64,000 nt of DNA from an uncultured bacterium (GTDB lineage Bacteria > Bacillota > Clostridia > Oscillospirales > Oscillospiraceae). This document shows, piece by piece, positions 26,324 through 35,289 of this stretch; position 1 is the first letter of the stretch, and each line of letters starts with the position of its first letter. The DNA lies in contig CANRXB010000009.1 in the NCBI GenBank assembly GCA_947643715.1, forward strand, positions 1 through 64,000. Reading direction: 5' to 3'. The notes under the pieces were generated by a model. It worked only from the letters and a program-made list of their open reading frames with translations. It did not search any database and was not told where the DNA came from. The position numbers and the translations under genes were made by a program.

Positions 26324-26390
26324 GAGATCGTGCCAGGGCAGAACGCTCCCCCAGTCCGATCTGGTCCTATGCTCCCGGTTGGATCGCCCC

Positions 26391-26419
26391 TTGACTTTGG
26401 CGCGGGGATGTGATAATAT
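26391..26419 (+). promoter_or_regulatory. Promoter of the lysine-riboswitch transcript
   Basis: TTGACT (26391-26396), a 17-base spacer and TAATAT (26414-26419), about 28 bases before the aptamer. Confidence 0.75.
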
Positions 26420-26446
26420 CCCTGCAATGAAACAAGTGGATATCGT

Positions 26447-26609
26447 TTGATAGAGGTGCGGACGCCATGCGTACCGCGGGACGAAGGCCAGGCAGCCGGT
26501 CCCGTGGGAGAGGGACGTCCGCCGAAGGAGGAAGGGCCTGCCTGGGTCCGAGCTCCTGGGCCGTGGGAGAACATCCCCCGGACTGTCACGGATCGTGGAG
26601 CGCTATCGA
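26447..26609 (+). ncRNA. Lysine riboswitch (L-box) aptamer
   Basis: The sequence follows the L-box order: GATAGAGGTGCGG at the 5' side of P1, GACGAAGG, a CCGAAGGAGGAAGG segment, then CTGTCACGG and TGGAGCGCTATCGA closing P1 (GATAG with CTATC, 26603-26607). The five-way junction elements AGAGGTGCG, GAAGG and CTGTCAC are the conserved core. Lysine binding is expected to favour the terminator downstream and lower transporter expression. Confidence 0.9.
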
Positions 26610-26654
26610 CCTTCCGCCCCTGTGGACCACGGGCGGGAAGTTCACGTCCTTGCC

Positions 26655-26683
26655 GGGCGCTCCCATCAGGAGCGTCCGTTTTT
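26655..26683 (+). terminator. Riboswitch expression-platform terminator
   Basis: GGGCGCTCC pairs with GGAGCGTCC around CATCA, followed by GTTTTT. Another GC-rich hairpin (about 26611-26640) separates it from the aptamer. It lies 40 bases ahead of the transporter ATG. Confidence 0.85.
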
Positions 26684-26722
26684 CGTGGTCAGGCGTTATC
26701 TCCTTGCAAGGAGGAAAGAGAT

Positions 26723-28453
26723 ATGAGAAAGAAAAGAGCCCGTCTGGGGCTGGTCGCGCTGGTCGTGATGCTGCTCCTTGCCCTGACGACCACCGCTTTC
26801 GCCCAGTCCGAGGATCCTACCCAGGTCCCTGGCACCAAGATGATCGAGTGCTCCGACTGCGGCGCGCTGGGCGTCGTCCTGTCTGACGCAGGCGAGGCCG
26901 TCCCCTGTGAGGCTTGCGAGGGCACCGGCTATGTCTCGTCGCCCAGCAAGTTCTATAACACCGTGTGGTCCCTGCTGCCGCCGGTCATCGCCATCGCGTT
27001 GGCCCTCATTACGAAGGAGGTGTACTCCTCCCTGTTCATCGGTATCCTGGTGGGCGGGCTGCTGTACTCCAACTTCTCCTTCGAGGGGACCATCCTCCAC
27101 GCCTTCAATGACGGCATCGTGGCCTCCCTGTCCGACGGATACAATGTGGGCATCCTCATCTTCCTGGTCGTCCTGGGAGCGATCGTGTGCCTGATGAACA
27201 AGGCGGGCGGCTCCGCCGCGTTCGGCCGCTGGGCCCAGAAGAACATCAAGTCCCGGGTGGGGGCCCAGCTCGCCTCCATCGTCCTGGGCTGCCTCATCTT
27301 CATCGACGACTATTTCAACTGCCTCACCGTAGGCAGCGTCATGCGGCCCATCACCGACAAGCACAAGGTCTCCCGGGCGAAGCTGGCCTACCTGATCGAC
27401 GCCACTGCCGCGCCCATCTGCATCATCGCCCCGATCTCCTCTTGGGCCGCCGCCGTGGCAGCCTTCGCAGAGGACGGCCAGGGCCTCAACCTGTTCATCC
27501 GGGCCATCCCCTACAACTTTTACGCCCTGCTCACCATCATCATGATGGTGGGGCTGGTGCTGCTGAAGGTGGATTTCGGCCCCATGGCCGGGTATGAGAA
27601 GAACGCCATCGAGAAGAACGACCTGTTTTCCGGCAAAGACCCCTACGCCATGCTCAACGACGACGTGGAGGAGAGCAAGGGCTCCGTCCTGGATCTGGTG
27701 CTGCCCATCGTGGTGCTGGTGGTGAGCTGTGTCATCGGCATGATCTATTCCGGCGGGTTCTTCTCCGGCGCGGATTTCGTCACCGCGTTCTCTGATTCCG
27801 ACGCCTCCGTGGGCCTCATGCTGGGCTCCGCTTTTGGGCTGGTGTTCACCCTGATCTATTACCTGATCCGCCGGGCCATGTCTTTCCGGGAAATGATGGA
27901 GTGCATCCCTGAGGGCTTCAAGGCCATGGTGCCCGCCATCATGATCCTCACCTTCGCCTGGTCCCTGAAGGGGATGACCGACTCCCTGGGCGCGAAATAC
28001 TTCGTCCGGGACTTCGTGTGGAACAACGCCGCCAGCCTCCAGATGTTCCTGCCGGTCATCGTGTTCGTCATCGGCTGTCTGCTGGCCTTCGCCACCGGCA
28101 CGAGCTGGGGCACGTTCGGCGTGCTCATCCCCATCGTCCAGAGCGTGTTCACCATGGACGACCCCCTGGCCATCATCTGCATCTCTGCCTGCATGGCCGG
28201 CGCGGTGTGCGGGGACCATTGCTCTCCCATCTCCGACACCACCATCATGGCGTCCGCCGGAGCACAGTGCGACCACGTGAACCATGTGTCCACCCAGCTC
28301 CCATACGCCATCTCCTGCGCGGTGATCTCGGGGATCACCTATATCATCGCCGGGCTGCTGGCATTTGCCGGCGCGCCGGGGCTCATCGCCCTGCCCATCG
28401 GCGTGGCGATGATGGTGGGCTTCCTGTTCCTGGTGAAGCCGCGTTCGGAATAA
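26723..28453 (+). CDS. NhaC-family transporter under lysine control (LysW-type)
   Basis: A 576-residue membrane protein of the NhaC Na+/H+ antiporter superfamily with about twelve helices; ISSWAAAVAAF, CNLF-free TGTSWGTFGVLIPI and GDHCSPISDTTIMASAG are family-typical motifs. A lysine riboswitch in front makes it a likely lysine transporter, as known for NhaC homologs in L-box regulons. The N-terminus is unusual: a signal-like helix (residues about 6-27, ending AFAQ) and an external segment with CSDCGALG (Cys43, Cys46) and CEACEGTG (Cys62, Cys65), the latter an exact DnaJ-type CXXCXGXG. AAGGAGG supports the ATG at 26723; the long upstream frame is riboswitch. Confidence 0.88.
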   Translation: MRKKRARLGLVALVVMLLLALTTTAFAQSEDPTQVPGTKMIECSDCGALGVVLSDAGEAVPCEACEGTGYVSSPSKFYNTVWSLLPPVIAIALALITKEVYSSLFIGILVGGLLYSNFSFEGTILHAFNDGIVASLSDGYNVGILIFLVVLGAIVCLMNKAGGSAAFGRWAQKNIKSRVGAQLASIVLGCLIFIDDYFNCLTVGSVMRPITDKHKVSRAKLAYLIDATAAPICIIAPISSWAAAVAAFAEDGQGLNLFIRAIPYNFYALLTIIMMVGLVLLKVDFGPMAGYEKNAIEKNDLFSGKDPYAMLNDDVEESKGSVLDLVLPIVVLVVSCVIGMIYSGGFFSGADFVTAFSDSDASVGLMLGSAFGLVFTLIYYLIRRAMSFREMMECIPEGFKAMVPAIMILTFAWSLKGMTDSLGAKYFVRDFVWNNAASLQMFLPVIVFVIGCLLAFATGTSWGTFGVLIPIVQSVFTMDDPLAIICISACMAGAVCGDHCSPISDTTIMASAGAQCDHVNHVSTQLPYAISCAVISGITYIIAGLLAFAGAPGLIALPIGVAMMVGFLFLVKPRSE

Positions 28454-28472
28454 AAGAGGCATCAAAGCAAGA

Positions 28473-28507
28473 AAGACCTCCTCCGGTCACACCGGAGGAG
28501 GTCTTTT
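28473..28507 (+). terminator. Terminator after the NhaC-family gene
   Basis: AAGACCTCCTCCGGT pairs with ACCGGAGGAGGTCTT around CAC, followed by TT. Could also serve the convergent amidase gene. Confidence 0.85.
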
Positions 28508-28551
28508 CGCGGCTGAGGGCCTGCTGAGGCGCGTATGGGGAGCGATACGCG

Positions 28552-29433
28552 TCATCCCCGGCGGTCGGCCCGGAGGAAGGGATCGCGGATCTTCGTGTCG
28601 AGCAGGAGGGCGTATTTGGAGGGCCACCGGTAGGCGTTCCCATGCACTTCGCTTTTCCGGTAGCGGCGGAGCTGCTCCAGGTCGAGCTCGGCGATGTAGA
28701 TCCCCTCATGTCCGCCTGCTTGCAGGATACAGGTGTCTCGGGAGCCTTCCACGTCCGGCAGGTAGGCCACGCCGTCGAAAACGCTGGATCCGCCGTTGCA
28801 GTCTGGGACGGTATCGGGATAGTTGCAGGTGGCGATGGCCAGCATGTTCTCATAGGCCCTGGCGCGAAGCTGTGAGAGCCGGTTGATCTCCATCGGGCAG
28901 GCGTTGGGCACGAGGATGAGTTCCGCGCCCTTGAGCATCAGGATCCGTGCGCTCTCTGGGAACTCCCGGTCGAAACAGATCATCGCGCCGACCTCCACCT
29001 CGCCGTGGGCCGTGTCGAGCGTGGTGACATAGAAGTCGTCCCCAGGCGTCAGGTGCCGCTCCACGTCGAAGTCGCAGGTATGGACCTTGGCATAGACGGA
29101 TCGCCGTTCCCCGTGCCGATCGAAAAGGAGGAACGAATCACGAGGACCGTCCTCGTGCTGCTCCAGCAAGGTCAGGCCGATGGCCATGCCGAGTTCCCGG
29201 GCAAGCTGCGCGAAGGCATCGACGAGATCGCAGTCGGCACGGATCGCTTCGGCGGTCCACTCCTCCACCGGCCGGTCATAGATGGCGTATCCGTTGCTCC
29301 ACATCTCAGGGAACAGCGCGATGTCGGCGCCGAGCGCTCCCGCCCTGCGGCAGTACTGGAGCCCTTTCTCGAGGTTCTCCTGTAGTGTGCCGCAGGGCGC
29401 GATCTGCAGCAGAGCGATCTTCAGTGGTCCCAT
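28552..29433 (-). CDS. Carbon-nitrogen hydrolase (nitrilase superfamily)
   Basis: A 293-residue amidase-fold enzyme. The catalytic Glu is in LFPEMWSNGY, the Lys in YAKVHTCDFDVE and the nucleophile Cys in MICFDREFPE. The C-terminus has LLDTKIRDPFLR. The start is either ATG 29433 (MGPLKIALLQIAP) or ATG 29451, both with modest GGAG signals. 29433 gives the normal nitrilase opening. The amide or nitrile substrate cannot be told from sequence (members include omega-amidases and N-carbamoyl hydrolases). Divergent from recJ. Confidence 0.88.
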   Translation of the reverse strand: MGPLKIALLQIAPCGTLQENLEKGLQYCRRAGALGADIALFPEMWSNGYAIYDRPVEEWTAEAIRADCDLVDAFAQLARELGMAIGLTLLEQHEDGPRDSFLLFDRHGERRSVYAKVHTCDFDVERHLTPGDDFYVTTLDTAHGEVEVGAMICFDREFPESARILMLKGAELILVPNACPMEINRLSQLRARAYENMLAIATCNYPDTVPDCNGGSSVFDGVAYLPDVEGSRDTCILQAGGHEGIYIAELDLEQLRRYRKSEVHGNAYRWPSKYALLLDTKIRDPFLRADRRG

Positions 29434-29568
29434 CTCCGTATCATCTCCCATCGTATGATGCCGGTCGCGAGGGCCGGCCCTTCCCTCATCATAGCACAAA
29501 GATCGGTCCGATTCCAGAGCTTTTTGGAAGGGCATGGGCACTTGGGAAAGGATATGGTGTTTTATAGG

Positions 29569-29597
29569 TTGAAAAAGAGGGAAAAGTTTGATATAAT
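29569..29597 (+). promoter_or_regulatory. recJ promoter
   Basis: TTGAAA (29569-29574), a 17-base spacer and TATAAT (29592-29597) in a locally AT-rich stretch, about 65 bases before recJ. Confidence 0.8.
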
Positions 29598-29661
29598 ATA
29601 TCGCTATATCAGGAACATATCCTGGGCGATCCCAGAGGCATCTTGACGGGAGGGGCGTGTC

Positions 29662-31761
29662 ATGAGATATCAACAGTGGAACGTGCGCCATCCCGGTGCG
29701 CCCAGCGCCCGCCGGGCGCTGGAACAGGCCGGGCTCTCGACCCTCTGCGCCACGGTGCTGTGTGCCCGTGGGCTGGACACGCCGGACGAGGCCAGGCGCT
29801 TCCTCTCCAGCGGCACGGAACGCTTCCACGACCCCTTCCTCCTCCGGGACATGGACCGGGCGGTGGCGCGCATCCGCCAGGCGTTGGACGGGCGGGAGAC
29901 CATAGCCGTCTATGGGGACTACGACGTGGACGGCATCACTGCCACCTGCCTGCTCACCGAGGCCCTGGCCCAGCAGGGGGGCCAGGTGGTCAGCTATATC
30001 CCGGATCGGTCGGAGGAGGGCTATGGCCTCAACCCCGGGGCCGTGACCCATCTGGCGGGACAGGGCGTGACGCTGATCGTCACGGTGGACTGCGGCATCA
30101 CCGCGGCCAAGGAGGTAGAGTTCGCCCGTTCGCTGGGGATCGACGTGGTGGTCACCGACCACCACCACTGCAAGGACGAGCTGCCCGCCGCCGTGGCGGT
30201 GGTGGACCCCCGGCGGAACGACTGTCCGTACCCCTTCCCGGAGCTGGCCGGGGTGGGGGTGGCGCTGAAGCTGGCCCAGGCCCTGGCTCCCCCGCAGGAG
30301 CGGGAGGCGGTGTTCCGCCGGTTCGGAGAGCTGGCCGCCATCGGGACCGTGTCCGATGTGATGCGCCTCACCGACGAGAACCGGGCCCTGGTCCGCCAGG
30401 GGCTGGAGCTGCTGGGGCGGACCCAACGCCCCGGCCTGAGCGCGCTCCTGCGGGGATCGGGGCTGGAGCCCGGCGCCATGCCCACCGCCGTCACCATCGG
30501 CTACGGCCTCGCCCCCCGGATCAACGCCGCGGGGCGGATGGAGCAGGCCATGGTGGCCCTGGAGCTCTTGCTCACCCGGGAGGAGGAGCAGGGGGAGGCC
30601 CTGGCCCATGCCCTGTGCCGGCTCAACCGGGAGCGCCAGGCCATCGAGCTGGACATATATCAGCAGTGCGACCAGTCGCTGGAGCGGGATCCGGCGCTGG
30701 CCTGCCCCGCCATCGTGCTGGCCGGGGAGGGGTGGCACCAGGGGGTGGTGGGCATCGTGGCCTCCCGCCTGGCGGAGAAGTACGCCTGCCCCGCGTTCAT
30801 GATCTGCCTGGAGCACGGTCAAGGCAAGGGCTCCTGCCGGTCGTTCGGCGGGTTCAACCTGTTCGCCGCTCTGGAGCGGTGCGCCCCCTTGCTGGAGGGC
30901 TATGGAGGCCATGAGATGGCGGCGGGCTTCACCATCCTGGAGGAGAACATCCCCGCCTTCCGGGAGCAGATCTGCCGCCTGGTGTCCGCCCATGCCGGCG
31001 GACAGCCCATGGAGGCCGCCGCCGATGTGGACGCAGAGATCGAGCATTGCGCCCTGCTCAGTGTCCCCCAGGTGAGCTCCCTGTCCGTCCTGGAGCCCTT
31101 CGGCACGGGGAACCCCAAGCCGGTGTTCCTGCTGCGGGGAGCGGCGGTGCTGTCCTGCTGCGACGTGGGGGGCGGACGGCACCTGAAGATGAAGCTGAGG
31201 CGGGACGGGGTGGTGCTGGACGCCATCTTCTTCTCCGCCAACACCGCCGCCTGCGGCGTGTCCGCCGGAGACCGGCTGGACGTGATCTTCACCCCTCAGA
31301 TCAACGAGTTCCGGGGGAACCGCACGGTGCAGCTCCAGCTCTGCGACCTGCGCCCCGCCCCCACCCGGGCCCGGCTGGAACAGGAGCTGTTCCAGCGTCT
31401 GCGGGAAGGAGAGGCGCTCTCCCGGTGGGAGGCGGGCCTGCTGCTCCCCAGCCGCCAGGACTTCGCCCGGCTGTGGCGGTTTTTGGAGCACAACTGCGTG
31501 GGGGGCTGGATGGATGCGGGCCCTGCCCTGCTGCGTCAGGCCGCCCGCCAGCCGGACGGCCGCTGCACCTATGGCCGCACCCTGGTATGCCTGCATGTGA
31601 TGGAGGACCGGGGCCTGATCTGCCTGGAGCGGGACCAGCTCCGGCTGTGCCGTCCGGAGCGTAAGGTGGATCTGGAGCAGGCCGCGATGATGCGCCGGCT
31701 GCGGGTGATCTTGGACGAAGAGATCGATGGAGCCGGGCCCCAGGGTCCGGACCGGGCATGA
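29662..31761 (+). CDS. recJ: Single-stranded-DNA exonuclease RecJ
   Basis: A 699-residue DHH-family 5'-3' exonuclease used in recombination and mismatch repair. DHH motifs: AVYGDYDVDGITATCLL, TVDCGITAAKEV, VVTDHHHCKDELPA; DHHA1 motif GYGGHEMAAGF; a C-terminal OB-like part. About 120 more residues form a Firmicutes-type C-terminal extension. Ribosome binding site GGGAGGGGCG. The stop overlaps the relA reading-frame opening. Confidence 0.95.
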   Translation: MRYQQWNVRHPGAPSARRALEQAGLSTLCATVLCARGLDTPDEARRFLSSGTERFHDPFLLRDMDRAVARIRQALDGRETIAVYGDYDVDGITATCLLTEALAQQGGQVVSYIPDRSEEGYGLNPGAVTHLAGQGVTLIVTVDCGITAAKEVEFARSLGIDVVVTDHHHCKDELPAAVAVVDPRRNDCPYPFPELAGVGVALKLAQALAPPQEREAVFRRFGELAAIGTVSDVMRLTDENRALVRQGLELLGRTQRPGLSALLRGSGLEPGAMPTAVTIGYGLAPRINAAGRMEQAMVALELLLTREEEQGEALAHALCRLNRERQAIELDIYQQCDQSLERDPALACPAIVLAGEGWHQGVVGIVASRLAEKYACPAFMICLEHGQGKGSCRSFGGFNLFAALERCAPLLEGYGGHEMAAGFTILEENIPAFREQICRLVSAHAGGQPMEAAADVDAEIEHCALLSVPQVSSLSVLEPFGTGNPKPVFLLRGAAVLSCCDVGGGRHLKMKLRRDGVVLDAIFFSANTAACGVSAGDRLDVIFTPQINEFRGNRTVQLQLCDLRPAPTRARLEQELFQRLREGEALSRWEAGLLLPSRQDFARLWRFLEHNCVGGWMDAGPALLRQAARQPDGRCTYGRTLVCLHVMEDRGLICLERDQLRLCRPERKVDLEQAAMMRRLRVILDEEIDGAGPQGPDRA

Positions 31762-31781
31762 TGCCCAAGGAGGTGGCCGCG

Positions 31782-34013
31782 ATGGACCTGGCCCATGAAA
31801 GATATGAAGGATTGGAGCAGAAGATACTGGCCGCGAACCCAGGCGCGGACGTACAGCGCATCCGGTCCGCCTTTGAATACGCCAACGACCACCATGGGCC
31901 CCAGCTCCGCAAGAGCGGCGAGCCCTATATCATCCATCCCCTGGCGGTGGCGGAGATCATCATCGAGCTGGAGCTGGACCAGGATGCGATCGTGGCGGCC
32001 TTGCTCCACGACTGCATCGAGGACACCGACTCCACCCACGATGAGATCGCCCGCCTCTTCGGCGCCCAGGTCGCCGATCTGGTGGAAGGCGTCACGAAGC
32101 TCACCCGGATGCAGTATACCTCCCGGGAGGACGAGCAGATGGAGAACCTGCGCAAGATGTTCATGGCCATGGCCAAGGACGTGCGGGTCATCCTGATCAA
32201 GCTGTGTGACCGGCTCCACAATATGCGCACCCTCCAGTACCAGTCCGACGTCAAGCAGAAGGAGAAGGCCCTGGAGACGATGGAGGTATACGCTCCCATC
32301 GCCCACCGCCTGGGGATGCAGAAGCTGAAGTGGGAGCTGGAGGACCTGGCCCTGGCCTATCTGGATCCGGTGGGCTTCCAGGATGTGGAGCAGGAGCTGG
32401 AGAACATCACCTCCCTCCACGCGGGCTTCGTGCCCAACATGCAGTCCCACATCAGGGAACGGCTGGCCGAGGAGGGCGTGCAGTGCACCGTATACGGCCG
32501 GGTGAAGCATATCTATTCCATTTACCGGAAGATGTACGCCCAGAACAAGACGCTCAACGAGATCTTCGACCTGTACGCCTTCCGGGTCATCGTGGAGGAC
32601 ATCCCCGCCTGCTACAACGTGCTGGGCTGCGTCCACGACATGTTCAAGCCGGTGCTGGGCCGGTTCAAGGACTATATCGGCACGCCCAAGCCCAACGGCT
32701 ACCAATCCCTGCACACCACCGTCGTCGGCCGGGAGGGCATCCCGTTCGAGGTGCAGATCCGTACCTGGCAGATGCACCAGACCGCCGAATACGGCGTGGC
32801 TGCCCACTGGAAATACAAGCAGGGGCTGGCCAACAGCAAGCTGGGCAGTGAGCGGGAATTCGAATGGGTGCGCAAGCTGCTGGAGAGCCAGCAGGATGCC
32901 GATCCGGACGAGTTCGTGCGCACGCTCCGGGTGGACATGTTCTCCGACGAGGTGTTCGTGTTCACCCCCAACGGGGACGTGAAGAGCCTGCCCGCCAAGG
33001 CCACCCCCATCGATTTCGCCTACTCCATCCACTCCGCCGTGGGCAACTCCATGACGGGGGCCCGGGTGAACGGGCGCATCGTCACCTTCGAGACACCGCT
33101 GAAGAACGGCGATATCGTGGAGATCATCACCTCCAGGTCCGCCAAAGGCCCCAGCCGGGACTGGATGAAGATCTGCAAGTCCAACGAGGCCCGCAACAAG
33201 ATCCGGCAGTGGTTCAAGAAAGAGCGCAGGGAGGAGAACATCGCCACCGGCCGGGCCATGTTCGAGTCCGAGCTGAAGCACATCGGGCTATCCCTGGCCG
33301 CCATCACCGCCAACCAGGAGCTGCTGGACACCCTGCTCAAGCGGGTGCGGTTCAACCACCTGGACGAGCTGTATGCCGCCATCGGCTACGGCGGGATGTC
33401 CGCCCAGAAGGCCGCCGGGCGCATCAAGGAGGAGATGACCCGCCTGGGCCGGCTGGAGCGTCAGCGGGCGGAGCAGGAGGCGCTGGCCGGCGGCGCTACA
33501 GGGGACACCGTCTATCCCTCCGCCGCCAAGGATTCCATCCTGGCCCCCCGCCGCTCCAACAGCGGCATCATCGTGTCGGGTCTGGACAACTGCATGGTGA
33601 AGTTCTCCAAGTGCTGCACCCCGGTGCCCGGAGATCCAGTGGTGGGTTTCATCACCAAAGGCTACGGCGTGTCCATCCACCGGAAGGACTGCCCAAACGC
33701 CGACCCCGCCCGCCGCAAGCCGGAAGAGGAGGGGCGCTGGGTGTCGGTGGCCTGGGCGCAGGGGACGGACGCCGCCTACCGCACGTCCGTCGAGATCTCG
33801 GCCAAGGACCGGGACGGGCTGGCGTTGGACGTGGCCATGGCCCTGTCCGCCCAAAAGGTCAAGGTGAACAACCTGTCCGCCCGCAGCCAGCCGGACGGGT
33901 ATGCCATCGTCGGCCTGGAGCTGTCCGTCCGGGACCAGAAGGAACTGAACGGCGTCGTGAACAAGCTCTCCCAGATCCCCGGGGTGTTCCTGGTGCGCCG
34001 GGCGGGGGGATAG
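31782..34013 (+). CDS. rel: Bifunctional (p)ppGpp synthetase/hydrolase (RSH)
   Basis: A 743-residue RSH enzyme of the stringent response. The HD hydrolase is seen in YIIHPLAVAEII and ALLHDCIEDTD; the synthetase in GRVKHIYSIYRKM, FDLYAFRVIVE and KPNGYQSLHTTV. TGS (FVFTPNGDVKSLPAKATPIDFAYSIH in pieces) and a C-terminal ACT domain (KVKVNNLSARSQPDGYAIVGLEL) follow. The ATG at 31782 is preferred because AAGGAGGTGG lies 8 bases upstream; an earlier ATG is in frame at 31758. Follows recJ directly, a common Firmicutes order. Confidence 0.95.
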   Translation: MDLAHERYEGLEQKILAANPGADVQRIRSAFEYANDHHGPQLRKSGEPYIIHPLAVAEIIIELELDQDAIVAALLHDCIEDTDSTHDEIARLFGAQVADLVEGVTKLTRMQYTSREDEQMENLRKMFMAMAKDVRVILIKLCDRLHNMRTLQYQSDVKQKEKALETMEVYAPIAHRLGMQKLKWELEDLALAYLDPVGFQDVEQELENITSLHAGFVPNMQSHIRERLAEEGVQCTVYGRVKHIYSIYRKMYAQNKTLNEIFDLYAFRVIVEDIPACYNVLGCVHDMFKPVLGRFKDYIGTPKPNGYQSLHTTVVGREGIPFEVQIRTWQMHQTAEYGVAAHWKYKQGLANSKLGSEREFEWVRKLLESQQDADPDEFVRTLRVDMFSDEVFVFTPNGDVKSLPAKATPIDFAYSIHSAVGNSMTGARVNGRIVTFETPLKNGDIVEIITSRSAKGPSRDWMKICKSNEARNKIRQWFKKERREENIATGRAMFESELKHIGLSLAAITANQELLDTLLKRVRFNHLDELYAAIGYGGMSAQKAAGRIKEEMTRLGRLERQRAEQEALAGGATGDTVYPSAAKDSILAPRRSNSGIIVSGLDNCMVKFSKCCTPVPGDPVVGFITKGYGVSIHRKDCPNADPARRKPEEEGRWVSVAWAQGTDAAYRTSVEISAKDRDGLALDVAMALSAQKVKVNNLSARSQPDGYAIVGLELSVRDQKELNGVVNKLSQIPGVFLVRRAGG

Positions 34014-34068
34014 CGCTGGACCGCCGCGGACCGCGGCCGGATCGTTTTACAAAGGAGGCTGATATCCA

Positions 34069-35289
34069 GTGTCTGACGTCACTTTTCGGCCCCTGCTGTT
34101 CGGCGGGGACATCAATGTATACAGCGTCGCCCGGGCCTTCCACGAGGCCTATGGGGTGAAGAGCATCGCCTTTGGCAAATATGTCTCCTTCCCATGCTCC
34201 TATAGCTCCATCATCGACTACCGCCCCTGCCTGGAGAACGAGGACGAGGCCGTGTTCCTCCAGAACGTGAAGGACGTTGCGGCGGAGCACGCGGACGAGA
34301 CGGTGCTGCTCATCGGCTGTGGGGACAGCTACGTGAAGCTGGCCGCCCACCTCAAGGACCAGTTCCCCGCCAATGTGAAGTGCAATTATATCAGCGGCGA
34401 GATGATGGACCGGCTCACGGACAAGGAACAGTTCTACGCCCTGTGCGATCGGTACGGGATCGACCACCCGGCCACCTTCGTGTACGACAGCTCCATGGGC
34501 CATGGCTTCGAGCTGCCCTGGGGCGCGCCCTATGTGGCCAAGCCCGCCGACGGCGTGGCCTATTGGGCCACGGGCCACCGGGAGCTGAAGAAGGTGTATA
34601 TCTGCCAGAGCTGGGACGAGCTGCTGGCCGCGCTGGACGAGGTGTACGCCGCCGGTTATCCGGGCAAGATGATCTTACAGGAGTTCATCCCCGGGGACGA
34701 CACCTATATGCGGGTGCTCACCAACTATTCGGACACCCATGGGAAGGTGAAGCTCATGTGCCTGGGCCATGTGCTGCTGGAGGAGCACTCCCCCCACGGC
34801 ATCGGCAACCATGCCGTCATCATCACCGAGCATGACCGGAGCCTTTGCGACAAGATGCGGGGGATGCTGGAGGATCTGGGCTACGTGGGCTTTTCCAACT
34901 TCGACATCAAGTTCGACCGGAGGGACGGCAGGTACAAGGCGTTCGAGATCAACACCCGCCAGGGCCGGAGCAACTACTATGTCACGGGATCCGGCCACAA
35001 CATCGCCCGGTATCTGGTGGGCGATCTCATCGAGGGCCGGGACATGCCCCTGACCATCACGAACAACCGCTCGATCTGGCGGATGATCCCCCGGGGCCTG
35101 GCCTATCAGTTCATCCCCAAGCGCTATCATGGGGAGATGAAGGCGCTGTTCAAAGCGGGGGCCGACCACCACTCCATGGAATACCGCCCGGACTACACCT
35201 TCAAGCGCATCTGGCGCATCTGGAAGAACCACATCGGGAACTATGTGCGCTTCCGCAAATATTGCAAGAAACCGGGTGATTGCGAATGA
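34069..35289 (+). CDS. ATP-grasp carboxylate-amine ligase (D-aspartate ligase-like)
   Basis: A 406-residue ATP-grasp enzyme that joins a carboxylate to an amine using ATP. The fold shows PYVAKPADGVAYW (a nucleotide-binding strand), MILQEFIPGDDTYMRVL, and KAFEINTRQGRSN with the metal-binding Glu and Asn (NTRQGRS). It resembles carboxylate-amine ligases and, in its pairing with a racemase and a MurE homolog, D-aspartate ligases that build peptidoglycan side chains. The C-terminal 55 residues are rich in Trp/Arg/Lys. The start is GTG at 34069 with AAAGGAGG upstream. It overlaps the racemase start (ATGA), so the two are co-translated. Confidence 0.75.
   Translation: MSDVTFRPLLFGGDINVYSVARAFHEAYGVKSIAFGKYVSFPCSYSSIIDYRPCLENEDEAVFLQNVKDVAAEHADETVLLIGCGDSYVKLAAHLKDQFPANVKCNYISGEMMDRLTDKEQFYALCDRYGIDHPATFVYDSSMGHGFELPWGAPYVAKPADGVAYWATGHRELKKVYICQSWDELLAALDEVYAAGYPGKMILQEFIPGDDTYMRVLTNYSDTHGKVKLMCLGHVLLEEHSPHGIGNHAVIITEHDRSLCDKMRGMLEDLGYVGFSNFDIKFDRRDGRYKAFEINTRQGRSNYYVTGSGHNIARYLVGDLIEGRDMPLTITNNRSIWRMIPRGLAYQFIPKRYHGEMKALFKAGADHHSMEYRPDYTFKRIWRIWKNHIGNYVRFRKYCKKPGDCE

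Noticed and set aside
28552-31596. 1014-codon minus-strand frame
   Set aside because: It joins the real nitrilase-family gene to an antisense shadow of recJ.
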